Positions 35,201-45,981 of a DNA stretch of 64,000 nt are shown in pieces (position 1 is the stretch's first letter; each line of letters opens with the position of its first letter). The notes below the pieces were generated by a model. It saw only the letters and a list, made by a program, of their open reading frames with translations. It was not told the DNA's origin and ran no database searches. The translations under genes were made by a program, and so were the position numbers. The DNA comes from Hanleya hanleyi (taxonomy: Eukaryota; Mollusca; Polyplacophora; Lepidopleurida; Hanleyidae), in the NCBI GenBank assembly GCA_036873755.1, contig JAVTVY010018822.1:17430-81429 (forward strand). The letters are read 5' to 3'.

Positions 35201-38200
35201 TCCCACTTCCCTTATATGTGTTGTAATTTGTTCCTGTATATGGCGAGATTCTGCTGGTGGACGTTTCGTCCCCGAGGCCCGCCCCCTGTACAGCCCTTTT
35301 GGTCTTTGATATATGTTGGCACTTGTGGGAAGTTGATGCTGGGTCGACATCGGGCCTTACAGACTAGCCTTTTGTGTTAATTGCCGTCATTTACATCTGA
35401 CGACGATACAGCTCATCAATCGCCAATGTGCGAGTTGTCACAGCGAAACAGCTCACCAATTACCAGTATACGAGTTGTCAGAGCATTTCATCATAGCTCT
35501 CTAGATTTGTATCTAATACCGCTTATGCCGGTGCTAGGGGCCGTGTGGTCATATCATCCAAGTTGCCACATGAACAGGTACAATAAAAGCGTACCTGAGA
35601 TACAACACATATCACGAATCGTCAGATTCTTGGTATGTGATTTAGAATAGGTTAACCAAAGGACTATTCTGTGAAGTCATGTGACGCAGTCAGTATGTCG
35701 GCACCTCTTCCTACTTCCCTTATATGTGTTGTAATTTTTTTCCTGTATATGGCGAGATTCTGCTGGTGGACGTTTCGTCCCCGAGGCCCGCCCCCTGTAC
35801 AGACCTTTTGGTCTTTGATATATGTTGGCACTTATGGGAAGTTGATGCTGGGTCGACATCGGGCCTTACAGACTAGTCTTTTGTGTTAAATGCCGTCATT
35901 TACATCTGACGACGATACAGCTCACCAATCTCCAATGTACGAGTTGTCACAGCGAAACAGCTCACCAATTACCAGTATACGAGTTGTCAGAGCATTTCCA
36001 TCATAGCTCTCTAGATTTGTATCTAATACCGCTTATGCCGGTGCTAGAGGCCGTGTGGTCATATCATCCAAGTTGCCACATGAACAGGTACAATAAAAGC
36101 GTACCTGAGATACAACACATATCACGAATTGTTAGATTCTTGGTATGTGCTTTAGAATAGGTTAACCAGAGGACTATTCTGTGAAGTCATGTGACGCAGT
36201 CAGTATGTCGGCACCTCTTCCCACTTCCCTTATATGTGTTGTAATTTTTTCCTGTATATGGCGAGATTCTGCTGGTGGACGTTTCGTCCCCGAGGCCCGC
36301 CCCCTGTACAGACCTTTTGGTCTTTGATATATGTTGGCACTTGTGGGAAGTTGATGCTGGGTCGACATCGGGCCTTACAGACTAGTCTTTTGTATTAAAT
36401 GCCGTCATTTACATCTGACGACGATACAGCTCACCAATCTCCAATGTACGAGTTGTCACAGAGAAACAGCTCACCAATTACCAGTATACGAGTTGTCCGA
36501 GCATTTCCATCATAGCTCTCTAGATTTGTATCTAATACCGCTTATGCCGGTGCTAGAGGCCGTGTGGTCATATCATCCAAGTTGCCACATGAACAGGTAC
36601 AATAAAAGCGTACCTGAGATACAACACATATCACGAATTGTTAGATTCTTGGTATGTGCTTTAGAATAGGTTAAAGGAGTACTTACCTTATTTTTGAGTG
36701 TGACTATACTTATCAGCTATCGTGTTCCGAACCTTATTATATAAAACTTATGTTGATAGAATGCGAAATAAAGGAAATATTGACTATTTGTTGCTGGCAA
36801 CGGCGTGCACTGGGCGCCGCCATTGCACCGTTGCGTGACGTTTTTAGATGAGCGGAAGTCAGTTTATATTCATCTAAAAACGTCACAACGTCATGGAGAT
36901 TTAAGGTTGATCGTGCCGGTCATGCCGATAATTCGTAGGAGAAGGAACCCAGTAAATTCACTGACGTTCTGGTTGATTTTAGTAGTTCAAGTGTAATCAT
37001 GAAAATGTTTATGGACTTTGAAGCATCGTCGTGCAACTGAAATCACTGGACAATTGCAGAGGACGCTGTTTTAGTTTGCCGCTTAGTTTCAAATTTTGTC
37101 CAAAATGATTTGGGCAAGTCTCAGTTGCAAACCTTGAGGAAGAAATTTTTCAGTTGGCGAAGATAACCTAAACCAATTTCCTTTTAGGGTCCCCACCCCC
37201 GTGGGATTTGCCGCGCCAGTTTTTTCCTCGAATTGAAACTCGAACCCAGAGTAATTCAAATGCCGTAGTTGGAACGTCCCTGGATCAATCGTTAGCCGTG
37301 ACGTTGTCCTGAATGCTGACGTCATCAGTCACGTCATCTCACAGGCAATATGGCGGCGCCCACGTCGACCTCAAAGCGGAAACATGACTTCACAAATTGT
37401 AATGAAAATAATAGGTTATCGCCCTCAACGAAAGTAAAATAGTTGGTTATATTTCTTTAAGAGTCTAACCTTTGTAATAGGAACTTATATAAAATAAGGT
37501 AAGTACTCCTTTAACCAGAGGACTATTCTGTGAAGTCATGTGACGCAGTCAGTATGTCGGCACCTCTTCCCACTTCCCTTATATGTGTTGTAATTTTTTC
37601 CTGTATATGGCGAGATTCTGCTGGTGGACGTTTCGTCCCCGAGGCCCGCCCCTGTACAGACCTTTTGGTCTTTGATATATGTTGGCACTTGTGGGAAGTT
37701 GATGCTGGGTCGACATCGGGCCTTACAGACTAGTCTTTTGTGTTAAATGCCGTCATTTACATCTGACGACGATACAGCTCACCAATCTCCAATGTACGAG
37801 TTGTCACAGCGAAACAGCTCACCAATTACCAGTATACGAGTTGTCAGAGCATTTCCATCATAGCTCTCTAGATTTGTATCTAATACCGCTTATGCCGGTG
37901 CTAGAGGCCGTGTGGTCATATCATCCAAGTTGCCACATGAACAGGTACAATAAAAGCGTACCTGAGATACAACACATATCACGAATTGTTAGATTCTTGG
38001 TATGTGCTTTAGAATAGGTTAACCAGAGGACTATTCTGTGAAGTCATGTGACGCAGTCAGTATGTCGGCACCTCTTCCCACTTCCCTTATATGTGTTGTA
38101 ATTTTTTCCTGTATATGGCGAGATTCTGCTGGTGGACGTTTCGTCCCCGAGGCCCGCCCCCTGTACAGACCTTTTGGTCTTTGATATATGTTGGCACTTG

Positions 38201-38609
38201 TGGGAAGTTGATGCTGGGTCGACATCGGGCCTTACAGACTAGTCTTTTGTGTTAAATGCCGTCATTTACATCTGACGACGAAACAGCTCACCAATCTCCA
38301 ATGTACGAGTTGTCACAGCGAAACAGCTCACCAATTACCAGTATACGAGTTGTCAGAGCATTTCCATCATAGCTCTCTAGATTTGTATCTAATACCGCTT
38401 ATGCCGGTGCTAGGGCCGTGTGGTCATATCATCCAAGTTGCCACATGAACAGGTACAATAAAAGCGTACCTGAGATACAACACATATCACGAATTGTTAG
38501 ATTCTTGGTATGTGCTTTAGAATAGGTTAACCAGAGGACTATTCTGTGAAGTCATGTGACGCAGTCAGTATGTCGGCACCTCTTCCCACTTCCCTTATAT
38601 GTGTTGTAA
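32205..38609 (+). repeat. Satellite array of about eleven 508-bp units
   Basis: The marker AGTATGTCGGCACCTCTTCC recurs near 32645, 33153, 33658, 34167, 34679, 35186, 35695, 36203, 37550, 38060 and 38574, a period of 505-515 bp once the MITE at 36675-37510 is subtracted. Each unit holds two 40-bp subrepeats (CAGCTCACCAAT...CGAGTTGTCA) and a conserved core with GCCGTGTGGTCATATC and CCACATGAACAGGTAC. The repeated 64-codon ORFs on the minus strand arise from the GC-rich CCCCGAGGCCCGCCCC part. They are shared only because the units are recent copies, so I do not call genes. One unit near 33200-33260 has a diverged patch. Confidence 0.93.
36675..37510. mobile_element. MITE with TTAA target duplication
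   Basis: Perfect 20-bp inverted ends, AGGAGTACTTACCTTATTTT at 36675-36694 and its reverse complement at 37491-37510, are flanked by TTAA at 36671-36674 and 37511-37514. All other satellite units show the uninterrupted GGTTAACCAG site. Length 836 bp, no transposase. TTAA targets fit piggyBac or Kolobok; the ends do not start with CCC, so piggyBac is less certain. An inner hairpin (GACGTTTTTAGATGA and its complement, 36838-36883) is present. Confidence 0.9.
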
Positions 38610-38740
38610 TCCGTCCGTCCGTCCGTTCATCTACTTGTACATGTATATACAGGCCTTGTCTGCAAGATATCTGGAGAACTACTGGACGGAAGTTCACCAA
38701 ACTTGGATGGAAGCTTTATTGGGATAGCCCTCTCATCTGA

Positions 38741-39385
38741 TTAGGTTTTGGTTATGGTCTTTTTCAAATTATCCACGCCTTCGGAAAGAGTGTAGAAAGT
38801 TTGACAAAAGCGAGCATCCCCTTTCCAGGCCCTGGTATGGTTTACATCGCCATGGTTTGATCGAAACGTTTCTGGCTGTTCAGATGAGTATAGCCTAAGA
38901 GTTTTTTTGAACTCATGAAGTTTGTTATTATTCACAGCATTCCATAAAGACCGAAACAGCCGCCTCACATAATTACAGATAGAGGGTCTGAAATCGCTAT
39001 ATGGGATTCCAACAGGATCTACCTCATCATCTAGGGCACATTTGATGCCAACGTGACTAGGCATCCAACAAAACACAATATCAATCTGTTGATCAAATCC
39101 ACAGTCATGTAGTTGTAGAATACTCAAGACAGTGGGGTGAGTCGAAGTTCCACTTTTGATCACTTTTGATCGCTTGGAGGCATGACAGTGAATCTGAGAA
39201 TATGATTTATTTTTTCCTTTTAGTGGACCCAATACCTTCTAAAGCCGACAATATGGCTTTTGCTTCTGCAGTGAATATCGAACTTTTACCTGGTAGTCGA
39301 CTCGTTTTAGTGTTGGAACTAAAGATAGTAGCACTTGCTACTCTCTCACTTTCTTTAGAACCATCTCTATAAATAGCCTGATGCG
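38741..39385 (-). pseudogene. LINE RNase H domain relic, copy 1
   Basis: On the minus strand one frame from about 39380 gives YRDGSKES and, further on, SSIFTAEAKAILSALE, with the expected RNase H Asp and Glu. The frame then shifts near 39225, and the next frame carries IDIVFCWMPSHVGIK (about 39050-39090), the PSHVG motif of this domain. The place of the third acidic residue reads HCHAS, so the site is lost. This is the C-terminal part of a LINE polymerase of the RNase H-bearing (I-like) type. Frameshifted and inactive. Confidence 0.75.
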
Positions 39386-39477
39386 ATCTGTATTACGAAC
39401 GAGTGATCGATATAAATGGAAAAGTGTTTGCTGATCTTTCATGTGTGTATGTTTTAATGTGTTAATTGGATTACTTA

Positions 39478-39665
39478 GTTATTGGCTTGAGTACTTAGAA
39501 TTTTGTTTGAACGTCGCTATATAGCTGAAACATTTCTGAACGCGACATCAAAATTTATTTCTCTAAGTTATTGGCTTGAGTACTTAGAATTTTGTTTGAC
39601 CGTCGCTATAGCTGAAATATTGCTGAACGCGATATTAAACCTGAATTCTCTCTCTCTCTCTCCTT
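39478..39665 (+). repeat. Retroposon-like tail with (TC)n
   Basis: Two copies of a segment (TTATTGGCTTGAGTACTTAG...CGTCGCTATAGCTGAAATAT) about 88 bp apart end in CGCGATATTAAA and a CT-rich run. A CGCTATAGCTG-ATATTGCTG-GCG-TTAAA order is, from memory, frequent in mollusc repeats. Copied again at about 44139-44330. Confidence 0.55.
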
Positions 39666-39910
39666 TACTCCCCCGAACTGCCCCCTCCGCCAATTTACGC
39701 TGAAAGTAACCAACGGTAACGAGCCTCTGTGTTTACAACTGTATATTTTATCACTCGTTGGTTTCATTTGAAATCTTCACCTCTTCAATTCAATGCAACA
39801 TATAGTGGTGAAGAAAGATGCTGGCGTACTGACAAGAAGTCATATGACCCCATAGTTCATTATACGGACTACATATCTCCAAAAAATCAAAATTAATGCT
39901 GTCATGAATT

Positions 39911-40003
39911 GTATCCCAGTCAAGTTTTTATTGTAGATGTTCATGTGGACATCCTGATTGGTATGGCCACACGGCCTCCTAACACCGGCTTGAACGGTAT
40001 TAC
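39911..40003 (-). repeat. Dispersed copy of the satellite core (inverted)
   Basis: The reverse complement reads TAATACCGTTCAAGCCGGTG, then GGCCGTGTGGCCAT and CCACATGAACATCTACAATA, matching in order the core of the 508-bp satellite. A second diverged inverted copy lies at 40418-40518. Both recur in the duplicate at about 44571-44663 and 45060-45160. The surrounding sequence is unrelated to the satellite. Confidence 0.7.
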
Positions 40004-40417
40004 ATAAAATATTAAAGATGACGATGCAATAGGCCTATCGAGTCATCTGGATCAATGGAAAATGATGAATTATATGTGACCATTTTATAGAAAAATGGTC
40101 CAAACCAGGGCTGTATTAATATAATGCATGTTCTTATCTGGAACACAACTGTGAGGCCCGCCAAGCGCTTCATTCTTCGACATATTTATCAGTCTCAAAC
40201 CTACACTCAATGATTTGTACAGAGGGCAAGCTTCGAGGACGCAACCCTTGAACGTGCGTCAGCAGAATCTCACCATATACAGGCAATTAAACGCAACATA
40301 AAAGGAGTGGTGAAAGAACATGCTGCAGTACTGACAAAAAGACTTCACAGGCATATTTACTGATTTGCCTATTTCTAAAATATCACAAGGACCAAAAGTG
40401 GTCCTGTATAATGATTT

Positions 40418-40518
40418 GTATCCCAGCCACGTTTTATATTGTAGCTGTTCATGTGGACATATTGAAAGGTATGATCACACGACCTCTAGCTCCGGCTGAA
40501 GCGGTATAAGATACAAAT
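40418..40518 (-). repeat. Second dispersed satellite-core copy (inverted)
   Basis: The reverse complement reads TATACCGCTTCAGCCGGAGC, TCGTGTGATCATACC and CCACATGAACAGCTACAATA in the same order and spacing as the satellite core, with many substitutions outside these blocks. Confidence 0.65.
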
Positions 40519-41200
40519 ATTTAAGAGTGAAGATAAAATAGCCGAATTATAGGACTGGCAGATAGTCGTCGTCTGGAATTTACAACCAAGTGTTCAAGTG
40601 CGTAAACATATATGAAAATAATCGCACGACTCGATTTCTGGGGAGCGGAGTTACCAATAAACTATTTGAATCTATGCTATTTTCGATTTATTAAAACAAA
40701 AGATCAAAGGAGAATACGGCGGGCTAGCTAACTCTACGTAATTATAAAGACGGTACGGTAACTTCCGGTCAAAGTGAATAACAACTGGAGCGGCAATCCA
40801 GAACAAGGGGGGGGACTCTTTATGGGTATGAGAATATACAGATGGCGCCCCTGGAACTTCTCGAGGTGCATAGATGGCGCCATTCCATCCGGGTTTGTAA
40901 AGCAAAAGCAGTCGGCCATTTATGCAAGCTTCGCGCATTTTTGCAGCGTGTGTCATGTATTCTGTTCAATTATAGTATACTGGCCTATCATGTTTATCTT
41001 AGTAAAAATGACTTAATCTGCAGCTCTGCAATCATACATGCATCTGTCAGTATTCTTCTATTATATGTAACAAAAGTCTGTCTAAACAATTTGTACCATT
41101 TTGCATGTACATATAACCATTTGCTAATGCTGAGGCATATGTGTACATGTGGTACACAGACGTATGTATGTGTGTGTGAACACATTTCAACTTGACTCAG

Positions 41201-41680
41201 TTAAAAATCTGATGGACCGTAAGGGTTCTTGCCAGAATTAATAAGAGATGCTCCGGATAGCCCCGTGGTGGTTTCAACTTGTTTCTTGCCCGTGATGGTT
41301 TGTGGAGGGACCTTCGGGTTCACTGGGAGCTGAGGTGTTCCGGGAAGCATCTTTGTTGCAGAGTGAACATTCTTTTCTGTCAGTGATTTCATCACATCAA
41401 ATGAGGTTTGGAGTTCCTGCATGCATTTGGACATTTGTCCAAGAGTGTTCCCCATGGTGGCTAGTGTAGCCTTAACATCTCTGATCTCAATTAGGAGAAT
41501 ATCGTCTCTTGGGTCTTGGTAGAGTTGGGGGTCGTCTTCTGATCCTTTGCCTCCTCTTCTTTGTATCGGTTTTGCTGGTCTGGATTTGGCGGGTTTCTGC
41601 AGTTGAGGGGCTGGCATGTTTGCAGAGCGAGTGTGGATTGGGGAGTCTTCTGTCGGGGGAGATTCTTCTTGCGATGCCAT
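41201..41680 (-). CDS. Unrecognised 159-codon ORF, possibly a retroelement ORF1/gag fragment
   Basis: Minus-strand ORF from the ATG at 41680 (MASQEESPPTEDSP) to a stop at 41201. The first 75 residues are rich in Pro, Lys, Ser and Gln. Residues 78-125 are probably helical (IEIRDVKATLATMGNTL, MSKCMQELQTSFDVM), and the C-terminus is Pro/Thr-rich. The last residues and stop lie in the duplicated block, whose edge is at about 41213, so the natural C-terminus may be cut off. Composition suggests a gag or ORF1-like protein, but I recognise no family. No neighbour supports a host gene. Confidence 0.3.
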   Translation of the reverse strand: MASQEESPPTEDSPIHTRSANMPAPQLQKPAKSRPAKPIQRRGGKGSEDDPQLYQDPRDDILLIEIRDVKATLATMGNTLGQMSKCMQELQTSFDVMKSLTEKNVHSATKMLPGTPQLPVNPKVPPQTITGKKQVETTTGLSGASLINSGKNPYGPSDF

Positions 41681-41849
41681 GGTTTTGTTGATGAAGGCTA
41701 TTTTGCATATAGGCCTAAATGTTTCGTGCCTTAGATTGGAACAAGATATCTTATTTTAATAAGTATTTTGTAATTGTAGAAAACTGTTCTCAGTCAGTAC
41801 CATAGAACTGCAAACAGTGTGTGCGGTGTGTGTGCGTGCATTCATCCGT

Positions 41850-41935
41850 GTCCGGTGTCCGTCCGTCCATCTACTTGTACATGTATATACAGGCCTTGTC
41901 TGCAAGATATCTTGAGAACTACTGGATGGAATGCA
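41850..41935 (+). repeat. 160-bp family repeat, partial copy
   Basis: Contains CATCTACTTGTACATGTATA...CTTGTCTGCAAGATATCTTGAGAACTACTGGA, shared with 38615-38755 and the tandem copies at 42929-43420. Confidence 0.7.
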
Positions 41936-41972
41936 GCGTGCAAGATCTATGGGGCTACGTTTCGTAACATGT

Positions 41973-42580
41973 GTCTAATTCCGCTTAACCCGGGGCTAGG
42001 GGCCGTATGAGCCCTAGCTAAATAATATATAGCCCTCAAGAGTATGAGGGCTATAGGTCGGCCCCAGTCACCTCCAGCGAGGGTTTTAGATAATTTTATT
42101 ACGAATCACCCACCTCTGAAACTGCCGTACATCTAATCTCTATCCCCTCCTGCCCACTATTTTAAAATCTTGAGCACTATTGTGAAATAGTAACGAATAT
42201 ATCGCCGTCTGAATTTTCCAGTCGAATTCCACTTTAAATGCGCCATGTTAACCATATACAGTGACGTCACCAACATGGCGGCGCAGAGAGTCGAAGTTCA
42301 CGACTGGAAAATTCAGACGGCGATATATGCGTCACTATTTCACAATAGTGCTCAAGATTTTAAAATAGTGGGCAGGAGGGGATAGAGATTAGATGTACGG
42401 CAGTTTCAGAGGTGGGTGATTCGTAATAAAATTATCTAAAACCCTCGCTGGAGGTGACTGGGGCTGACCTATAGCCCTCATACTCTTGAGGGCTATATAT
42501 TAAGCTATATGAGCCCATGTACTTCCAAGATCCTCATGGTACTCATATGAACAGTCACAATCAAAGCGTGACTGAGGTAC
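41973..42580 (+). repeat. Satellite-core copy split by a MITE
   Basis: 41973-42014 (TAATTCCGCTTAACCCGGGGCTAGGGGCCG) and 42517-42580 (CATATGAACAGTCACAATCAAAGCGTGACTGAGGTACA) together match the satellite core in plus orientation. The element at 42015-42507 interrupts them. Confidence 0.65.
42015..42507. mobile_element. Foldback MITE with 9-bp target duplication (Mutator-like)
   Basis: The inverted arms are about 210 bp long, from TAGCTAAATAATATATAGCC at 42015 to its partner ending at 42507, with a loop of about 75 bp at 42225-42300. The 9-bp TATGAGCCC stands on both sides (42006-42014 and 42508-42516). Long terminal repeats with a 9-bp duplication fit Mutator-like elements. No transposase. A 55-bp relative is at 53604-53658. 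Confidence 0.85.
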
Positions 42581-42928
42581 ATCATTTTTAGATGACGACT
42601 CTATAACGAATATTATGGATTAAGAATACTGATCAGCGATACGGATTTGATATTTTGGAACATCATGATGTCTTGCCGGCATCATTGAAAACCGTTGACC
42701 GCTTCTCTCTTGCAGGAAACAAGCCTATGTTTATGTATACTTTGTCTTTTTGAATTTGGTGCTAATACTGTTATATGGAAATGGAATAGGTCTTTGGATT
42801 ATGGACGCGGATATTCTCTAATGGACGACGGCTGGATTATGAATGACGGACTAGACGCTTGTAATTTCACCAAACTTATATGTAAGCTTCAGTGGGATAG
42901 CCCCCTCATTTGATTAGGTTTTGGTGTG

Positions 42929-43420
42929 TGTGCGTGCATTCATCCGTGTCCGGTGTCCGTCCGTCCGTCCATCTACTTGTACATGCATATACAGGCCTTG
43001 TCTGCAAGATATTTTGAGAACTACTGGACGGAATTTCACCAAACTTGTATGGAAGCTTCAGTGGGATAGACCCCTCATTTGATCAGGTTTTGGTGTGTGT
43101 GCGCGCATTCGTCCGGTGTCCGTCCATCTACTTGTACATGTATATACAGGCCTTGTCTGCAAGATATTTTGAGAACTACTGGACGGAATTTCACCAAACT
43201 TGTATGGAAGCTTCAGTGGGATAGCCCCCTCATTTGATCAGGTTTTGGTGTATGTGTGCATGCATTCATCCGTGTTCGGTGTCCGTCCGTCCGTTCATCT
43301 ACTTGTACATGTATATACAGGCCTTGTCTGCAAGATATCTGGAGAACTACTGGACGGAAGTTCACCAAACTTGGATGGAAGCTTTATTGGGATAGCCCTC
43401 TCATCTGATTAGGTTTTGGT
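42929..43420 (+). repeat. Three tandem 160-bp repeats
   Basis: Units start near 42929, 43090 and 43248. Each runs from TGTGTGCGTGCATTCATCCG-like sequence through (GTCC)n, CAGGCCTTGTCTGCAAGATA and ACTACTGGACGGAA to GGGATAGCCCCCTCATTTGA. The last unit leads into the LINE relic, as does the copy at 38609, so this repeat probably forms the 3' end of that LINE-derived family. Confidence 0.75.
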
Positions 43421-44044
43421 TATGGTCTTTTTCAAATTATCCACGCCTTCGGAAAGAGTGTAGAAAGTTTGACAAAAGCGAGCATCCCCTTTCCAGGCCC
43501 TTGTATGGTTTACATCGCCATGGTTTGATCGAAACGTTTCTGGCTGTTCAGATGAGTATAGCCTAAGAGTTTTTTTGAACTCATGAAGTTTGTTATTATT
43601 CACAGCATTCCATAAAGACCGAAACAGCCGCCTCACATAATTACAGATAGAGGGTCTGAAATCTCTATATGGGATTCCAACAGGATCTACCTCATCATCT
43701 AGGGCACATTTGATGCCAACGTGACTAGGCATCCAACAAAACACAATATCAATCTGTTGATCAAATCCACAGTCATGTAGTTGTAGAATACTCAAAGACA
43801 GTGGGGTGAGTCTAAGTTCCACTTTTGATCGCTTGGAGGCATGACAGTGAATCTGAGAATATGATTTATTTTTTCCTTTTAGTGGATCCAATACCTTCTA
43901 AAGCCGACAATATGGCTTTTGCTTCTGCAGTGAATATCGAACTTTTACCTGGTAGTCGACTCGTTTTAGTGTTGGAACTAAAGATAGTAGCACTTGCTAC
44001 TCTCTCACTTTCTTTAGAACCATCTCTATAAATAGCCTGATGCG
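43409..44044 (-). pseudogene. LINE RNase H domain relic, copy 2
   Basis: Duplicate of 38741-39385 with the same frameshift and the same lost acidic position, so the LINE fragment was already dead before the duplication. Minor differences lie around 43790-43820. Confidence 0.75.
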
Positions 44045-45234
44045 ATCTGTATTACGAACGAGTGATCGATATTAATGGAAAAGTGTTTGCTGATCTTTCA
44101 TGTGTGTATGTTTTAATGTGTTAATTGGATTACTTAGTTATTGGCTTGAGTACTTAGAATTTTGTTTGAACGTCGCTATATAGCTGAAACATTTCTGAAC
44201 GCGACATCAAAATTTATTTCTCTAAGTTATTGGCTTGAGTACTTAGAATTTTGTTTGACCGTCGCTATAGCTGAAATATTGCTGAACGCGATATTAAACC
44301 TGAATTCTCTCTCTCTCTCTCCTTTACTCCCCCGAACTGCCCCCTCCGCCAATTTACGCTGAAAGTAACCAACGGTAACGAGCCTCTGTGTTTACAACTG
44401 TATACTTTTATCACTCGTTGGTTTCATTTGAAATCTTCACCTCTTCAATTCAATGCAACATATAGTGGTGAAGAAAGATGCTGGCGTACTGACAAGAAGT
44501 CATATGACCCCATAGTTCATTATACGGACTACATATCTCCAAAAAATCAAAATTAATGCTGTCATGAATTGTATCCCAGTCAAGTTTTTATTGTAGATGT
44601 TCATGTGGACATCCTGATTGGTATGGCCACACGTCCCCCTAACACCGGCTTGAACGGTATTACATAAAATATTATAGATGACGATGCAATAGGCCTATCG
44701 AGTCATATGGATCAATGGAAAATGATGAATTATATGTGACCATTTTATAGAAAAATGGTCCAAACCAGGGCTGTATTAATATAATGCATGTTCTTATCTA
44801 GAACACAACTGTGAGGCCCGCCAAGCGCTTCATTCTTCGACATATTTACCAGTCTCAAACCTACACTCAATGATTTGTACAGAGGGCAAGCTTCGAGGAC
44901 GCAACCCTTGAACGTGCGTCACCATATACAGGCAATTAAACGCAACATAAAAGGAGTGGTGAAAGAACATGCCGCAGTACTGACAAAAAGACTTCACAGG
45001 CATATTTACTGATTGCCTATTTCTAAAATATCACAAGGACCAAAAGTGGTCCTGTATAATGATTTGTATTCCAGCCACGTTTTATATTGTAGCTGTTCAT
45101 GTGGACATATTGAAAGGTATGATCACACGACCTCTAGCTCCGGCTGAAGCGGTATAAGATACAAATATTTAAGAGTGAAGATAAAATAGCCGAATTATAG
45201 GACTGGCAGATAGTCGTCGTCTGGAATTTACAAG

Positions 45235-45389
45235 TGTGGTATAGAGTTATCTCCCCTACACCATGAATTGGTGGTATGGAACTCTTCTGTATCTGAGGAA
45301 TAAAAGGAAGGTCATTCTGGGAATACATGGCTGAATGAAGTTGTTCATGTGTTGTCATTCAAACCTCGTTTGGTACTAAATATACTACA
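45235..45389 (+). mobile_element. 5' LTR of a Ty3/gypsy element
   Basis: 155 bp, starts TGTGGTATAG and ends TATACTACA (TG...CA). By eye identical to the 3' LTR at 48067-48221, which implies recent insertion. It contains AATAAA at about 45299. The flanking 5-mer ACAAG (45230-45234) corresponds to ACAAC after the 3' LTR, a 5-bp target duplication with one difference. Confidence 0.93.
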
Positions 45390-45390
45390 C

Positions 45391-45409
45391 TGGCGACGAG
45401 GATGGGATC
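45391..45409 (+). other. Putative primer-binding site
   Basis: TGGCGACGAGGATGGGATC begins one base after the 5' LTR, the usual place for tRNA pairing; the TGG start fits the complement of a tRNA CCA end. The tRNA was not identified. Confidence 0.6.
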
Positions 45410-45549
45410 AAAAACTTTGTGAAAAGTTACACAAGTTACAGTACCGCAATCTCAACCCAGAATCGAAGACTGGTGGTCTCAGTTGTCAACGACAAATTGA
45501 ACTTGAACTATTTTAGCTCTACAACAACAACAACACCAGTAGAATAACC

Positions 45550-45948
45550 ATGACGACACTTGGAAAGATAGACGAGTACAAAGAGGGCCAAGACTGGCCA
45601 GAATATGTAGAAAGGTTAGAACAATTCTTCATAGCTAATGAAATTACAGGGCCTGGAAAAGAAGCCAAGCGCAGAGCCATATTTTTGACTGTCATCGGAG
45701 GGAAATCTTATGGTCTACTCAAAAGTTTGATCGCCCCAGAAAAACCTGACAGTAAAACATTTGAAGAATTGTGTGACATTCTCAAAGAACATATTCATCC
45801 AAAGCCCTTGGTTATTGCAGAACGCTTTCGCTTCAATAAGAGAACACAACAAGAGGGTGAAACTGTTTCTCAGTTTGTGGCCGAGCTTCGTAGATTGGCT
45901 GATTCCTGCAACTTTGGGGAATTCTTGCAGGAAGCCCTCAGTGTATAG
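45550..45948 (+). pseudogene. Truncated gag of the gypsy element
   Basis: 132 codons from the ATG at 45550. The protein (TTLGKIDEYKEGQDWPEYVE...QQEGETVSQFVAELRRLAD) is the N-terminal part of a Ty3/gypsy gag capsid region, with the typical FxxxNxI and SQFVAELRRLA stretches. It ends at an in-frame TAG where an LTR-derived 32-bp sequence begins (45949). The rest of gag, including the zinc knuckle, plus protease and reverse transcriptase are missing. In a complete element this would form the particle that carries the RNA. Confidence 0.8.
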
Positions 45949-45981
45949 TGTGGTATAGAGTTATCTCCCCTGCACCATGAA
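45949..45981 (+). repeat. LTR-start fragment at the internal deletion joint
   Basis: Thirty-two bases match the first 32 bases of the LTR, with one mismatch (TGCACC for TACACC). They stand exactly between the truncated gag and the RNase H region. Confidence 0.85.

Larger units (their letters stand above)
38609..41213. repeat. Segmental duplication, LINE-bearing copy 1
   Basis: Matches about 43276-45234 followed by 48222-48890, the second copy being interrupted by the gypsy element. Small differences include a 12-bp segment (AGCAGAATCTCA, near 40260) missing from copy 2. The duplicated block ends at CAGTTAAAAATCTG in both copies. Confidence 0.9.

Noticed and set aside
32616..38225. Recurring 60-64-codon minus-strand ORF in every satellite unit
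   Set aside because: It is copied with the recent satellite units, is broken in some of them, and has no domain or independent conservation.
38741..39232. 163-codon ORF as an independent gene (and its copy at 43409-43891)
   Set aside because: It contains the PSHVG segment of a LINE RNase H, and the first catalytic residues are in another frame; it is a relic.
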